From Rhizopus sp. PT2906 (Eukaryota > Mucoromycota > Mucoromycetes > Mucorales > Rhizopodaceae), in NCBI GenBank assembly GCA_025529335.1, contig JAMYHX010000282.1, positions 1 to 64,000 on the forward strand: a stretch of 64,000 nt of DNA, in the 5' to 3' direction. The notes beneath the pieces are model-generated. The model searched no databases and was not told the DNA's origin. It saw only the letters and a program-made list of their open reading frames with translations. Position numbers and translations under genes: made by a program. The first letter of the stretch is position 1; every line of letters begins with the position of its first letter. Positions 22,978-33,529 of the stretch are shown here, in pieces.

Positions 22978-25900
22978 TTATTGTTCAATGTGACAGGCTA
23001 AATTTTGTTTTCTTGTCTCCAGCTGTTGACGTAAAGTTTGTTGTTGTTCTGATTTATTGGTGCCCAGCAAAAGAATAGCCTTTGTCGTGTCCTTGTGTAG
23101 TCCTTTCGTTCTTTCCTCAAGCATCCGTTCTTTCTTCTCCTTGTCTTCTGTTGTATGTGTCGTCTTTATATCATCCAATTTTTTATTCTTTCTCCATTTT
23201 TTCCATCCCTCAATATCAATCAGCGCTTGCATGCAACCCCATTCAGTAATTTTCTTTTCTAACCATTCTAAACTCACGGGTTTCGTTAGGAAATCATTAC
23301 ACCCTGCTGCCAGGGCTGCTTGTCGATCTGACTCCAAAGATGAAGCAGTCAAGGCAACAATAATAACAGGTGATTGAAATTCTGTGTTCATTGATGGTAG
23401 CACACCAATCTTTTGTTCTTTTTCAATGCCTCGAATCATCTTGGTTGCTTGGATACCATCCATAACAGGCAATTGAATGTCCATCTATAAAATTTAGTCT
23501 TTACTATCATTAGTGTCATATTAAGCTTACCAGAATCAGGTGGAATCCTCCTCCTCTCCATTTCTCGACTGCCTCCTTTCCATCTGATGCGACTGAGAAC
23601 TTTATACCATGTTTCTTCATCCACGTTGATAAGATAGCTTGATTAATCATATTATCTAAAATGGCAGGTTAGCTCCTTGTATTATATTACATGTCTCCCT
23701 TTTTTGTAATGTGTTACCTTCTACAATAAGCACCGTAATTGGAGGACTCGCCCTGACTGCCGCGTTCTTTTCTTTCCGTTTACGATTGCTAATATTAAAG
23801 TTCATCTTGGGTTTTCGTTTTGTTTCTTCTTTAGGTTGTTCCTGTCTTTGTTCTTGTTGTACATCCATATTCTCTTTTGATAGTGATTGAACGTTTTCTA
23901 ATAAACCCAGTCTTGCGTTACTAACAGAGCGGATTCTTTTCTTGATCTGTTGTTGTTGTTGCTGATCCTGTTGTTGCTGTTGCTGCTGCTGCTGCTGTTG
24001 TTGTTGTTGTTGTTGCTGCTGCTGCTGCTGCTGTTGATGTTGATGTTGATGTTGATGTTGATGTTGATGCTGATGCTGAGCGTCATTTGGGCTGATCACG
24101 GCTTGTCCAAGAGGAGAAGTGCTTTCTTTATTGCCGCTTCCTCTGGGAGTAAAATAATTTCCCTTGTCGAGGTGATCAATATAGCTAGGAGAGTGTAATC
24201 TTAATTTATTACGTCCAGGTGAAAGCCTATCGTGAGGAGTCATAAAACCTCCCGGTGTGACAAACGACCCTGTGCTCGAACTTCCATCCGTTTGGATCCC
24301 TGGAGACAAGGTCGTATGAGGGGCCACAAACGGACTGAGTGGTGATGTGGCAATAGGAATAAAGTGCGGCTCGACAATGGCATTGATCCATGCGGTATGT
24401 AGTGCTGTCAGAAACCGACGGGGTCCAGCTGGCTTGGGCACTACGACCACACGTGGCATATGAGGTGAATGAGTCGTTGTTGAAAACCATTGAATCGTAT
24501 CTCGTACTCGTTTATAGTTTGAAAGCGAGGTAAAATAGATGATGGCAATGGTTGATCCCTGAAAGAGCACGTCGTTCGCTCTCGACTTGGGCTTTCTTGG
24601 CCGGATCCTTTGAGCAGGCAGATCACGACATTCTTTTAGTTTGTGTTCAAGAATCATGATATCATCATCGATCAGGATAAACGCAGGCGGGATTGAATGA
24701 ATATGGTCTTCTTCAATAGCAGGTGATGGCACCTTGTTATTGGACGAACGTTGGGTTGGCGACGTGATGGGTTCATTTACTCCTTGCATCGTGGCTGGTG
24801 TTGTTGTTTGCGTCACAGGCATATGACTTATGTCTGTATTCCAGTATGTCAGATAGCTCGTCAAATGTCGAGCAAACACGCTCTTTTCAGGCGCGTGAAG
24901 TACCAGACGCACGCCCTTGAGATTGGATAGAAACTTGGTCAAGTCTTGTAAGGTTGGCTCGTTGGAGAATCGAATGTTCTGTAGCTGCTTTTCCAGAATC
25001 TGTGAGGGTTTTTCTATCAAAATCAACCGTTGGTCTCCGTTTACACTGCCCGGGAAGGCATCGAGCGTGAGTTGGATCCGGACTTTGTTGTGATCAGTAT
25101 CTTGGATTGTCAACTTGCCGCCGATATAGCGTATGAGCTGTTCAGTAAAGTTGGCATTAGGCAGTAAGGGCACAGCTGAAGAGATTCCGGGTGGGATGGC
25201 AGGAGAGGCAATTTGTGTAATATCAAACGTCACGCGGACTTTTGGCGTATCAGGAATCGAAACGATATTAAGTCCAAACTCGATACATGCACCAGGCGTA
25301 CATCCTTCGAGCATGTTACGAAGTAGCTATAAAAAGATTGGTTGCATGCTTAAATAAAAAAAGAAACAACATGCTTACATGAACCAGTGTATGTCTTGTA
25401 GCATCTTCGTCTCCTATGATTGTCGAATAATGCAGTCCATTATCCATGTGATAAATCACAAAATGAACACCCAATTTGGCAGACATTCCTGCTAATGCAT
25501 CACCTACGTTCTGCACCAGCTCTCCCACATCAAATGGTTCATTCACAGTCGTCTCTACTGACTCGCTCTTAATATGTTCGCTCAGCATGCTTGATAGTAC
25601 CTTCAGTTGAGATCCGATGTGGCAGGCTTGTTTGACGGTCGTATTGATGGCAGATATGGTCGTGATAGGCACTGCCATAGAGCATGCGCTCAAGAGTTCA
25701 TATGTATTCGACAAGATAGAAGGAGGCGCAAATTGTTCGAGTGTAGACATGATCATGACTGCTGCATCCTTGATTTCTTGCGATGCTACTGCCAAGAATG
25801 CCGCTCGCCTCTGACCATAGTCACGGATAGCTTCCTTTACGTTTGATTCGTGTTGCCGTGTCTGGTGTTCAAGGTCGAGATGAACTGCATTCAAGATACG

Positions 25901-26305
25901 TTCGGCAATATAGAATAATAGTGCACTTGTGAGCGGCATAAGCTTGTATAACCAAGATGTATTATGCGTCAAAAGCAGCAAAAGTGTTGTGTAGCGTGCA
26001 TAGACCAATGTCCAGCGATCGGCCCAGCCGAACCATGAATAGAGCGTGATAAGCCAAACAATGCTTTGCCACTTTGGTATATACAGTATGTTGAGTAGAA
26101 TGGCAGCAGTAATGACAATCAAGATCTCTTGCTGAACATGGTGTGCTTGACCTTTATCAAGCTGAATCTCTATAGCTTCTTTCTCTTCTTTTTCCTCTTC
26201 TTTCTGTCTTTGTCGTTGAATAGGCAAGTTAGCCAACCTTGGTCTGCTTGTAGGCTTTGTTCTTGTAAATGAGGGTGTTGTTGTTGTGTTGTCATTGGTA
26301 GACAT
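22978..26305 (-). CDS. Ssk1/Mcs4-type response regulator with membrane-anchored degenerate histidine-kinase region
   Basis: This is predicted to be the phosphorelay output protein that controls MAPKKKs of the Hog1/Sty1 stress pathway. Four exons (25379-26305, 23718-25326, 23531-23655, 22978-23484) give about 1055 residues. The C-terminal receiver is diagnostic: VLIVEDN, then FHLILMDIQLPVMDGIQAT (phosphoacceptor Asp in MDIQ), VALTASSLESDRQAALAAG, CNDFLTKPVSLEWLEKK, and the Ssk1 signature EWGCMQALIDIEGW. Upstream are about three or more hydrophobic segments (about residues 60-136) and a HisKA-like helix FLAVASQEIKD where the usual His is Gln. Next comes an ATPase-like region with divergent motifs. 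A Gln/His run encoded by CAG/CAT repeats lies about 200 residues before the receiver. I chose the ATG at 26305 over an upstream in-frame one because the latter adds only low-complexity sequence. Confidence 0.9.
23946..24081 (-). repeat. CAG/CAT trinucleotide repeat coding for poly-Gln/His-Gln
   Basis: An almost pure trinucleotide tract inside exon 2 of the Ssk1-like gene. On the coding strand it begins with alternating CAT-CAA codons (His-Gln pairs) and runs into a long CAG/CAA glutamine run interrupted by one Asp. Such tracts are length-variable; here it separates the kinase-like half from the receiver. Confidence 0.9.
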
Positions 26306-26964
26306 TATAAATAAATATAAAAGAGGAAAGGGAAGTTCTTTTTTTTTATTGTTTTTTCTGCTATTTAAAAGAGGGAGGAAAAAAATGTAACAGTCTTTCA
26401 CCTCCCAATTTGCTATAAAGAACACTATGATGTCTTTTTTTTTTTATTATTTCAGTTCTATAATAGCTACTATGGTCTCTCTCATTGACATATAAACCAT
26501 AAGCTGGGGGTTATATAATAAAGAGATGGATGATATCATACCAAAGCCACTCCTTCCAGTAGCTAAAATATAAAGTTTAAATGAAACACAGACTGGAAAT
26601 ATACTCTAACATTTGCTACTGCTTATTAACATATTTTCTTATTTTCTCATACAAACATGCTTATAAAAATTCTTTCTCTTTTTCTAAATAGCACATTGTG
26701 GTTTCAAAGCCTACGTCCGCTTAAAGCGCCGCTTTGACACTGATGGCGTGTGCCAAAGATTGTTGAATAAAGGGGAAGCAGTAACTTCATCCGCATCCTA
26801 TTGTAAAATAAAGAAACAAACTAAGTAGATCCAATCAAAAGATGCTTCAAGAAAGTCAAATATTAATAGTCAAGCAACATGATCTAACTCTCCTTTATGA
26901 ATACAAAAAGCTCTCGATTTAACACAAGAGATTTCTAATGTAAATCTATTCTATAATAATCAAA
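26306..26964. other. Intergenic spacer with an unassigned exon-like segment
   Basis: Promoter side of the Ssk1-like gene plus the 3' flank of the Nudix gene. On the minus strand at about 26812 down to 26723 there is a GC-richer segment preceded by a good acceptor (TTTTACAATAG) that reads DADEVTASPLFNNLWHTP, then SVSKRRFKRT and a stop. I cannot connect it to a start codon. Confidence 0.4.
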
Positions 26965-27759
26965 TTACATGATTGACTTCAAGTCAAATTCGGTCAATAC
27001 ATGATCATCATCCACAGTACTGAACTGTTGTTTCAGAATTGTCTTTTGATCCTATAGTAAAGTAAGCAAGATGTACATCTCTAAAATGTATATATTTTAC
27101 TTGTGCAAAATGGAAGTATCCAATGAACTTTTTCAGTTCAAGGAGAAGAGGAAACCAATATTTATCGTCTGCCCACATTTGATCAAAAGGAATGTCCTTA
27201 TAGTCAAACCATTGAGGTCTCATTTCCTCTGTTCTAATACATGATGAATAATTATATATATTATAAAATGACACTTATTACTCTATAGGCTCTCCTTTGA
27301 ATGACTCAACAACAAAAATGTGCGTCTCTAACGCAACTGGATCATCTTCAAAGGTAAATAAGTTGATAGCTACTTTTTTCATATCAATAGCCTCAATGCC
27401 TGCTTCTTCCTATATTGATGAATGAATAACATGATATAAAAAAATACTTACAACTTACAAATAGCTCTCTTCTTGCTCCTTCTTCAATTGTCTCCCCCAA
27501 TTCAACTTTACCTCCAAATCCTTTTACTTGAGTGTGAATATACTGTTTGTTATGTATAATAGCAATATAGTTACCATTGAACTTGTTGGCTCCAAAGCCT
27601 CTTTTTTTCATCCCCAAGAGGACCTTTTTTATATATATTAATATATATATATATATAATCATATATAAGCTACAGCATATTTCCCATATATACTTTTTGT
27701 TCTTTCTTGTTCAAAGTTAAAATGAGTGTAAGTAGCTTTTTGCTTGTAATGAATGACAT
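26965..27759 (-). CDS. MTH1/NUDT1-type Nudix hydrolase (oxidised purine dNTPase)
   Basis: This is predicted to hydrolyse 8-oxo-dGTP and 2-OH-dATP to monophosphates, cleaning the nucleotide pool. Six short exons fit, beginning MSFITSKKLLTLILTLNKKE (exon 1, 27694-27759). The Nudix box is split by introns and becomes perfect after splicing: GGKVELGETIEEGARRELFE followed by EAGI. Downstream MTH1 hallmarks are MKKRGFGANKFNG before the box, and EMRPQWFDYKDIPFDQMW followed by ADDKYWFPLLL, which form the base-recognition pocket (the Trp and Asp pair). The protein ends at 26965 after DDHVLTEFDLKSIM. Introns are about 45-70 nt and AT-rich. The family assignment is very secure. Confidence 0.92.
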
Positions 27760-27860
27760 TGGCAGGAGAAGAAGAATAGAAAAAAAAAATGTATATAAAA
27801 TGGACTGTCTTTTCATATAAAACAAATAACATGCACTATCTTTATTCTGTGGTCTCTTTG

Positions 27861-28269
27861 TTAGCAACCACCAATCTGTTCGACCATAACATCAATACTA
27901 TCACCGTCATCCATATCCAACTATAGATTTTAAAAAAAAAAGGGTTTCTTTAAAAAAAAAAAGGTATAGTTACAATCATGGTAACTTACTTCATTAGGTG
28001 TATTGTGATTCAAAATACGCGTACCGTCATATAAAAAGCGTACTGATCCTGGTGCTTTTCCTTGACGTTCGCAGTAGGCATCCATCAATTTGCGCAATTG
28101 AGTGGTACGTTTGATTTTGAAAAACACTTCATTGTTGTCCTATTGGGAAATGATAAAAGAGTTGGTGATAGGTAGATAAAGTATAAATAAAACTCACATT
28201 GCCAACAACTTTAAGATTGATGTGTTCGTTGGAAGCGTTTTCTTTCTTTTCTTGCTTTTCTTCAGACAT
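27861..28269 (-). CDS. SUMO: SUMO (Smt3/Pmt3)
   Basis: Small ubiquitin-like modifier precursor, 93 residues in three exons. The N-terminal tail is charged (MSEEKQEKKENASNEHINLK). The beta-grasp fold follows: EVFFKIKRTTQLRKLMDAYC, then VRFLYDGTRILNHNTPNE and LDMDDGDSIDVMVEQIGG. The diGly is followed by a single Cys, so a Ulp-type protease must trim only one residue to mature it. Exon junctions sit after VVGN and after TPNE. It is divergently placed from SCO1 with about 140 bp between start codons. Confidence 0.96.
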
Positions 28270-28409
28270 TTTGCGCAGATTACAGAAAAAAAGAAGCAAA
28301 AAAAAACCATGTTTACCATTTAAAGCTTTCATTGTCCGATATCACGTGATACCATATAATACGAGTGACGGGTTTGCTTCTTTTTGATCTTGTTCATTCC
28401 CCCTGCAAC
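28270..28409. promoter_or_regulatory. Short divergent promoter between SUMO and SCO1
   Basis: Only 140 bp separate the two start codons, so both core promoters and 5' UTRs must share this stretch. It contains an A-rich run near 28285-28305 and the palindromic ATATCACGTGAT (E-box-like CACGTG core) near 28339-28350. The assignment follows from gene positions; no binding site is proven. Confidence 0.55.
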
Positions 28410-29363
28410 ATGTCACTGAGACAATTTTGTAGAAATGTTTGTTAAATAGATCATGTTGAAATGCTTAACTTAACTCTATATTCCAATAGCGTCTTGCGAA
28501 TTGTCTGGCAAAGCCTTCCTTCACTAGATACCAAAACAGCAAATCATTATTACCTTACCGTACCTATGCTACCTCTAGGGAAGAAAGTCTAAAGGCTAAA
28601 GCTGCCGTTGGTGTATGTGTACAATACGCTTAAATAAGGCAATACTAAATAATTTATAGCCCTTTACATTTAAAGCAGCTGCCTTATTCTTGGGTGTAGG
28701 CTCAGGCTTACTCTTATACTTTAACAGTGAAAAATCAAGGGTAGAAAAGCTCCGTGAACAGAAAGAAGCGGAGAGAAAGAAACCAGAATCGTTTGGAAAA
28801 CCCAAGCTAGGAGGCGAATATACCTTGACAAATGCAGAAACCATGAAACCTTTTGGATCGGACGATTTAAAGGGTAAATTCAGTTTGATTTATTTTGGAT
28901 TTACACATTGCCCTGATATCTGTCCTGATGAACTGGATAAAATGGCACAAGTAGTTGACATAGCTAGTAAAGTGTGGATATGATATATATACAAATGGTC
29001 TAACGATTGTACATAGAAAAGGAATATGGACAAGATGTCTTGGTTCCTGTGTTTATCACTTGTGATCCCAGACGAGATACAGCCGAAATAGTGAGAGAAT
29101 ACGTCAAGGACTTTCATCCAAATTTAATTGGTTTGACAGGCACAGATGAAGAAATTAGAAAAGTAGCTAAACTCTTTCGAGTGTACGTGTCATCTCCTCC
29201 TGATATTAGTGAGGGCGATGATTATTTAGTGGACCATTCCATCTTCTTTTACCTAATGGATCCTCAAGGCAAATTCCTCGATTGCTATGGACAGAATGCT
29301 GAAGCAGATGAAGTTGCTAAAAGCTTCAAAAATTATTATGAAGAATATAAAAAGACACATTAA
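28410..29363 (+). CDS. SCO1: SCO1-type copper chaperone of cytochrome c oxidase
   Basis: Mitochondrial inner-membrane protein that delivers copper to the CuA site of Cox2. Four exons start MSLRQFCRNRLANC with a basic presequence. The transmembrane segment AAALFLGVGSGLLLYF is followed by the thioredoxin-like domain. The copper motif CPDICPDE (CxxxC) lies in FGFTHCPDICPDELDKM. ITCDPRRDT and the distal copper His in DYLVDHSIFFYLM are present. The first exon is only 27 nt. The order of presequence, TM helix and CxxxC...His is complete, so it should be functional. Fungi may have one or two SCO proteins; which paralogue this is cannot be told. Confidence 0.94.
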
Positions 29364-29433
29364 AGAACAAGAGGTTTATGTACAGAAATAAATATTTAAT
29401 ATAACAAAAAAAAAAAAAGAAAAAGGAACCAGC

Positions 29434-30774
29434 CTAATCTGAAGATAAGCAGACAGCCAAAGCATGTTGCTGAACAAGGTATTCTTCATGATCAATCATG
29501 GAGGAATCAATAGAATTGGGCGTAGAAGGCACCGAAATCAAGGAGGGGGTAAATTGTTGATGATGAGGTGGTGTTTCTGGTATTTGTATCATGGCGCGAG
29601 AGACTATTTTTGGTATTTCATCTTCACAGATAATTTCGAGTCCTTCGGATCTTTCTTGACTACGTTCTTTCTGTGTGAATTCTGATGGCTGATCAATGTG
29701 AGATGATCGGCGAGATTTGCTACTGATTTTTTTATTTTTAGAATTGTCCAAAGACTTTTCTTCTTGATGTCTCTTTCCTTCTAAGGATAACATGGCTTCT
29801 TGACGATATTTATCTCGAAATGAGTATATCACGCTTTGTTCTACCAATTGATGTCGCCAAGTATGATCTTCGTTCTCATTTATCTTTGTTTCCTTGATAG
29901 CTAAAGTCAGTTGCTCCGCGCCAGGTAACGTCAAGGGTGACTTTCTCCGCCTTCTTTCTTTAAGAGATAACCGTCTGGACTCATCAATTAAGTCAATCTC
30001 TTCCTCAGGTTGACTCATCGCGCTTACAGAGATGCAAGAGTCTAATGGTTTCTCAGTTGCGGTCAACCATGAATCGAGAGAAGAGTTGGTTGGCCTTGAA
30101 GGCAAGGGTGGGATGACCAAATCGCTTGATGGCTTTGTGGCACCGAGTGTACCACTTCGGAAAGGAGTGGGATGATTCGATGTGCTACCAGAGTATCCAG
30201 TAGAGACACTTTCGTTATCATCGTCTTTAATGCTTTGTGTGGGTGATTGAAGACATTCAGCGTCAAGAGATAAGCGTAACAGAGTGGGTTGTCCCTTGGC
30301 AGACTTGGGTTTTACTTTAGGTGTGAGTGTAGGATCTATCAGTGGAATGCGATCTTTGTTACTAGTAGGTATCTGGATACTCTGTCTCTTTGGCTTGGGC
30401 TGTCTAGGAGGAGGAAGAAGGGACGATGTTGGTTCTTTCCATTGAGATGAGGATATATCATTATGTGAAGTAAAAGAAGAGGATGCTGTCATCGTCGTCA
30501 GCTTGGCTGAGTCTATTTATTTGGTTAGACTTGTTCATTTAAACTTTTTTTTTTATGTTTTACCTTGAATTGAAAACTCTTTTTGATCATCATTTAGAGC
30601 ATGAAGCGCTTCGAATGATGGAGAAGTATTTAATTTCGAATATCGTTTTAATTTATTTGTCACAAATGAAAAACAAGACGACCAGCGAAACTTGCGAGAT
30701 GAAGATGAATTATCTGATTTTACGCTACTATTCTTTGTAAGATGGTATTTTCTAAAGTGTGATTCATCTGCCAT
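29434..30774 (-). CDS. Uncharacterised Ser-rich, proline-rich protein
   Basis: Two exons fit, joined by an intron at about 30514-30571 (GTAAAACAT...AAATAG), giving about 427 residues starting MADESHFRKYHL. It is Ser/Thr/Pro-rich with basic patches (PPPRQPKPKRQSIQI, RLSLKERRRRKSPLTL) and many possible SP/TP phosphosites. One better-ordered segment (TWRHQLVEQSVIYSFRDKY, then RQEAMLSLEGKRHQ) sits near the middle and is the most likely conserved motif. I recognise no family. The composition suggests a disordered signalling or cell-polarity substrate, but nothing stronger. The start at 30774 is the first ATG in frame; an upstream TTG is ignored. Confidence 0.7.
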
Positions 30775-31205
30775 AGACAAAATAAAAGAAGGATAAAAAA
30801 GAAGGGTATAAAAAGTAAAAAGAAAAGGGAATAAAGTTAAAAAGAAAAAAAAAGAAAGAGAATAAAGAAATTTTTATAAAAATTTATATAGTTTTGCTAC
30901 TTGGTGCTACACTATGTTCTTAATGAGGCAAACGTCCTTGAAACTATATTTTCTTTGTCTAAAAAAGAAATAGCAGACGATTCTATAAGAGCTTTTACTT
31001 TGACATAGCTTATTCTTATTAAGCTTTCATATTCTGTATTTTTATTTTCTTTGTACGTGGGTAGAACCTATTAATTATTTTGTATCACGTCTTGTCTATC
31101 TCTTCTTCTCTTATTCCCTCGTGCGGTCTTCAATCTGTCATAGTTGTCTTCGGTCATTCAATTCCTCCACGTTGCAACTTTTTTTAAGCTTTTTTTTTTT
31201 TCACC
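30775..31205. other. Divergent intergenic spacer
   Basis: AT-rich 430 bp between divergent reading frames, with A-rich runs on the left and T-rich runs just before the ATG at 31206. No RNA gene or repeat recognised. It would be the promoter of the Ser-rich protein gene and of whatever is expressed rightward. Confidence 0.35.
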
Positions 31206-31533
31206 ATGGCAACGAATAAAAAAAAAAATAGTGACTTTATGATATCATTATTTGTGAAACAAACGCTAAGCATATGTGCTTCATTCAAAGCCAATGTGAT
31301 TCAATGGCTTATGCGTTCGGCCATTGCTTTGTTACTCAGCCTACTTTGTTATTCGTTTGACATTAAGCGTTATCTGCGAGGTTTGTACTTTCCTTTTTAC
31401 CAAATAAAAAAAAAAAATACTAGCTCTGCTAATGTCCCTACAGCAAGCTGAACAACTGCCTTTGATCTCTTCAAGATCAAGCAATGTATCTGATTCTGTA
31501 AGCGCATTTATGAGGACTTACAACGATGGCTAG
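31206..31533 (+). CDS. Small hypothetical protein with one membrane segment
   Basis: The ATG sits in a strong start context (CACCATGG). About 58 codons lead to a 20-residue hydrophobic segment (WLMRSAIALLLSLLCYSF). Without splicing it ends at 31451. With an intron at about 31381-31423 it would continue LLMSLQQAEQLPLISSRSSN and end at a TAG that overlaps the start of the gag-like gene (ATG at 31526). No family recognised. It could be a leader for the downstream gene, an independent small membrane protein, or a chance frame. Confidence 0.35.
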
Positions 31534-31731
31534 AAATCTATCAAACAGCTTCAGAAAAGATAGAGCAGCTAGTTATATCACTAATATGCAACATGATCTA
31601 CAGCTGCTTGACGAGAAAATTAGACAAATAAAGCAAGAACTTCAGCATTGCGAGGAACATCTTAGTACCATCCAAAATTCTCTATCAACAAAATCAGTTA
31701 ATTCACCAAAAGTGACCATACCAGTGTCTGT

Positions 31732-31763
<32 letters not shown>

Positions 31764-32665
31764 CTTCCAAAGGATCAACCATACCACCATTCAGCTTATG
31801 TGATACATCTATGCTCAAACATATATCCCAAGAAGAAGTAGATCAAAGTAATACTTTTTTGACAATATATGACTTTATTGAAAAATTTGAGTCAACCTTG
31901 GCGTTTTATCGCGTCGACCTTGATGCCTCCTGGCTCCAGTATCTGGCCGCGTCTGTGCGTAAGGGAGGTGATCAAAAAATCATGAAATGGTTTGAGCAAG
32001 CCTTTGATTTGGAACCAACACTTAAAATGGCACGTTGGAAGGAAATTCGCGAAAAGTTGATCTTACGCTGGGACATCACTTTGGATCTACAAAAGAGTCG
32101 TCAACAGTTTATTAGCATCAAACAAGCAAATGATGAACCAGTCTATAAATATTTTCATCGTTTCATGAATGCATGGAAAAAAGCAATGATACCAGATGGT
32201 CCTATGCTCGTTCATTTCTTCATTCAATCCATTCAGGATCCTCTAAAGATGTTCATCAAGTCTTGTCTCTCAGAGGCTCTTCAAGAACAAGGCTATCTTA
32301 AAGGACCTTACTCTACTGTCAATGACAGTCTTGAGAGGCTGCAACCCTTACTTGAAGAAAAGAAAGACTACCTTGACGTCGCATCGATGCAGCTATTTCA
32401 ATCACAAGAAAAGCAGAAAGAGCTAGAATTACTAGAAATGGACCACGAACGTGTTCATCCAGTAGAAACTAGAACCATAGCTCCTATAGTGTCTATACCA
32501 GACATAACTCTCGCTTACAACTCATATGCGATACCACCAAGAGTTCCAACAAATGCATTGCCCCTGTCAGATCGAAGAATTGCTGGCAGCTCCTCGCTTT
32601 CTATGATCAAAAAGGATACACTCAATATGATATCAAGCATGAACAAACCGGTGGCTACTACTTAA
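31526..32665 (+). CDS. Retroelement Gag-like (capsid-like) protein
   Basis: A 379-residue frame. It begins with a coiled coil (about residues 20-52, MQHDLQLLDEKIRQIKQELQ), then a Thr run encoded by ACT repeats. A helical core from about 108 to 260 resembles the Ty3/gypsy-type Gag capsid: FLTIYDFIEKFESTLAFYRV, ASWLQYLAASVRKGGDQKIM, RWKEIREKLILRWD, and NDEPVYKYFHRFMNAWKKAM. I see no protease, reverse transcriptase or integrase downstream and no flanking long terminal repeats. It is therefore either a solo Gag remnant or a domesticated capsid gene. The reading frame is uninterrupted to a TAA at 32663-32665 and continues in the same frame after it. Confidence 0.7.
31734..31763 (+). repeat. ACT trinucleotide run coding for polythreonine
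   Basis: About ten consecutive ACT codons inside the Gag-like gene encode a threonine run between the coiled coil and the capsid-like core. Confidence 0.85.
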
Positions 32666-32671
32666 ATTTCA

Positions 32672-33529
32672 ATGGTTCATAAGGACTTGCTTAGTAAAGT
32701 CACCATGATTCGTAAAGATCTAACGACCAAAGTAACCATGGTGCATAAAGATACAAGTAATCAGTTTTCAATGATTAAGAGTTTATCGTCGTCACAAAAG
32801 AGAATGCGTCAAAATGAACTAGACTACGTAAAGAGACGGAAAGCAGAGCCAGAGAACTGCAGGCATTGCGGGCTTGATCCCTCTCAGGGGCATCTGGAGA
32901 ACTGTGCTGAGCTGCAGATGATACGGTCCGTTTATCGAAATGCTTGCGATTCACCTGTAGAGATTAAGGCAAAGCAAGATTTTACCAAAGGATTCAAGGA
33001 TATTCCAAGTGGCCCTATTTCACCAGAAGAGTATGCAGAGTATATGACGCCTGCATCTTCAAAGAAGAAGAAACAGGCAAAAGCAAACACTTCTTCAGAT
33101 ATAAAGAATACAAGCGTACCCAAGCTGAAAGAACGAATGATTGAACATCCTGAAGTTCTAAAGATCAAGGCTGAGCGAACTATTGAGCCTCCTGAGTCTC
33201 TAACAGCCAAACGAAAAGAAAGGGCCTTTGAACTCTCCGAGGCTGCAAAGTCTAGACAGAGTCAAAGATCTATTAACTCCTCATCTGAGTCAAATTTACC
33301 AAAGCAGAAAAAAAGCGTCGAACTTGCTTCTGAACTGACGTCGCCCGAACAAGATCAAGCGTCTGCGTTGATCTCACCCAAACGGGAAGAAGAGCCTACT
33401 ACCGAGGCTAAGATACCTGATCAGAAAGGCAAGACGGATGAATCTGTTAGTGAGTCTGTGATGGTCAATATGTTCCGAGATATTCTACAGAAGGTAGAGT
33501 CGGAATATGGATTGTCAAAGAACACTTGA
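32672..33529 (+). CDS. C-terminal part of the Gag-like gene with a zinc-knuckle-like motif
   Basis: This frame is in phase with the upstream Gag-like frame, separated only by one TAA and two codons. It opens with three near-repeats of 11 residues (SMVHKDLLSKV, TMIRKDLTTKV, TMVHKDTSNQF) that continue a pattern begun before the stop. It then has CRHCGLDPSQGHLENC, a CCHC arrangement (C-x2-C-x7-H-x3-C) like a variant zinc knuckle. A long charged tail follows with repeated ERTIEPPES/ERMIEHPEV-type motifs. Zinc knuckles normally follow capsid in Gag, so the two pieces look like one ancestral protein. Whether the second part is made by read-through, re-initiation or not at all is unknown. Confidence 0.6.
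   Translation: MVHKDLLSKVTMIRKDLTTKVTMVHKDTSNQFSMIKSLSSSQKRMRQNELDYVKRRKAEPENCRHCGLDPSQGHLENCAELQMIRSVYRNACDSPVEIKAKQDFTKGFKDIPSGPISPEEYAEYMTPASSKKKKQAKANTSSDIKNTSVPKLKERMIEHPEVLKIKAERTIEPPESLTAKRKERAFELSEAAKSRQSQRSINSSSESNLPKQKKSVELASELTSPEQDQASALISPKREEEPTTEAKIPDQKGKTDESVSESVMVNMFRDILQKVESEYGLSKNT

Noticed and set aside
23950..24198. Long poly-Leu frame on the plus strand
   Set aside because: Antisense reading of the CAG repeat in the Ssk1-like gene.
32648..32694. Possible intron removing the internal stop of the Gag-like gene
   Set aside because: The only GT/AG pair near the TAA (GTGGCT...TTAG) has a poor donor and leads straight into another stop (TAA), so splicing does not rescue the frame.
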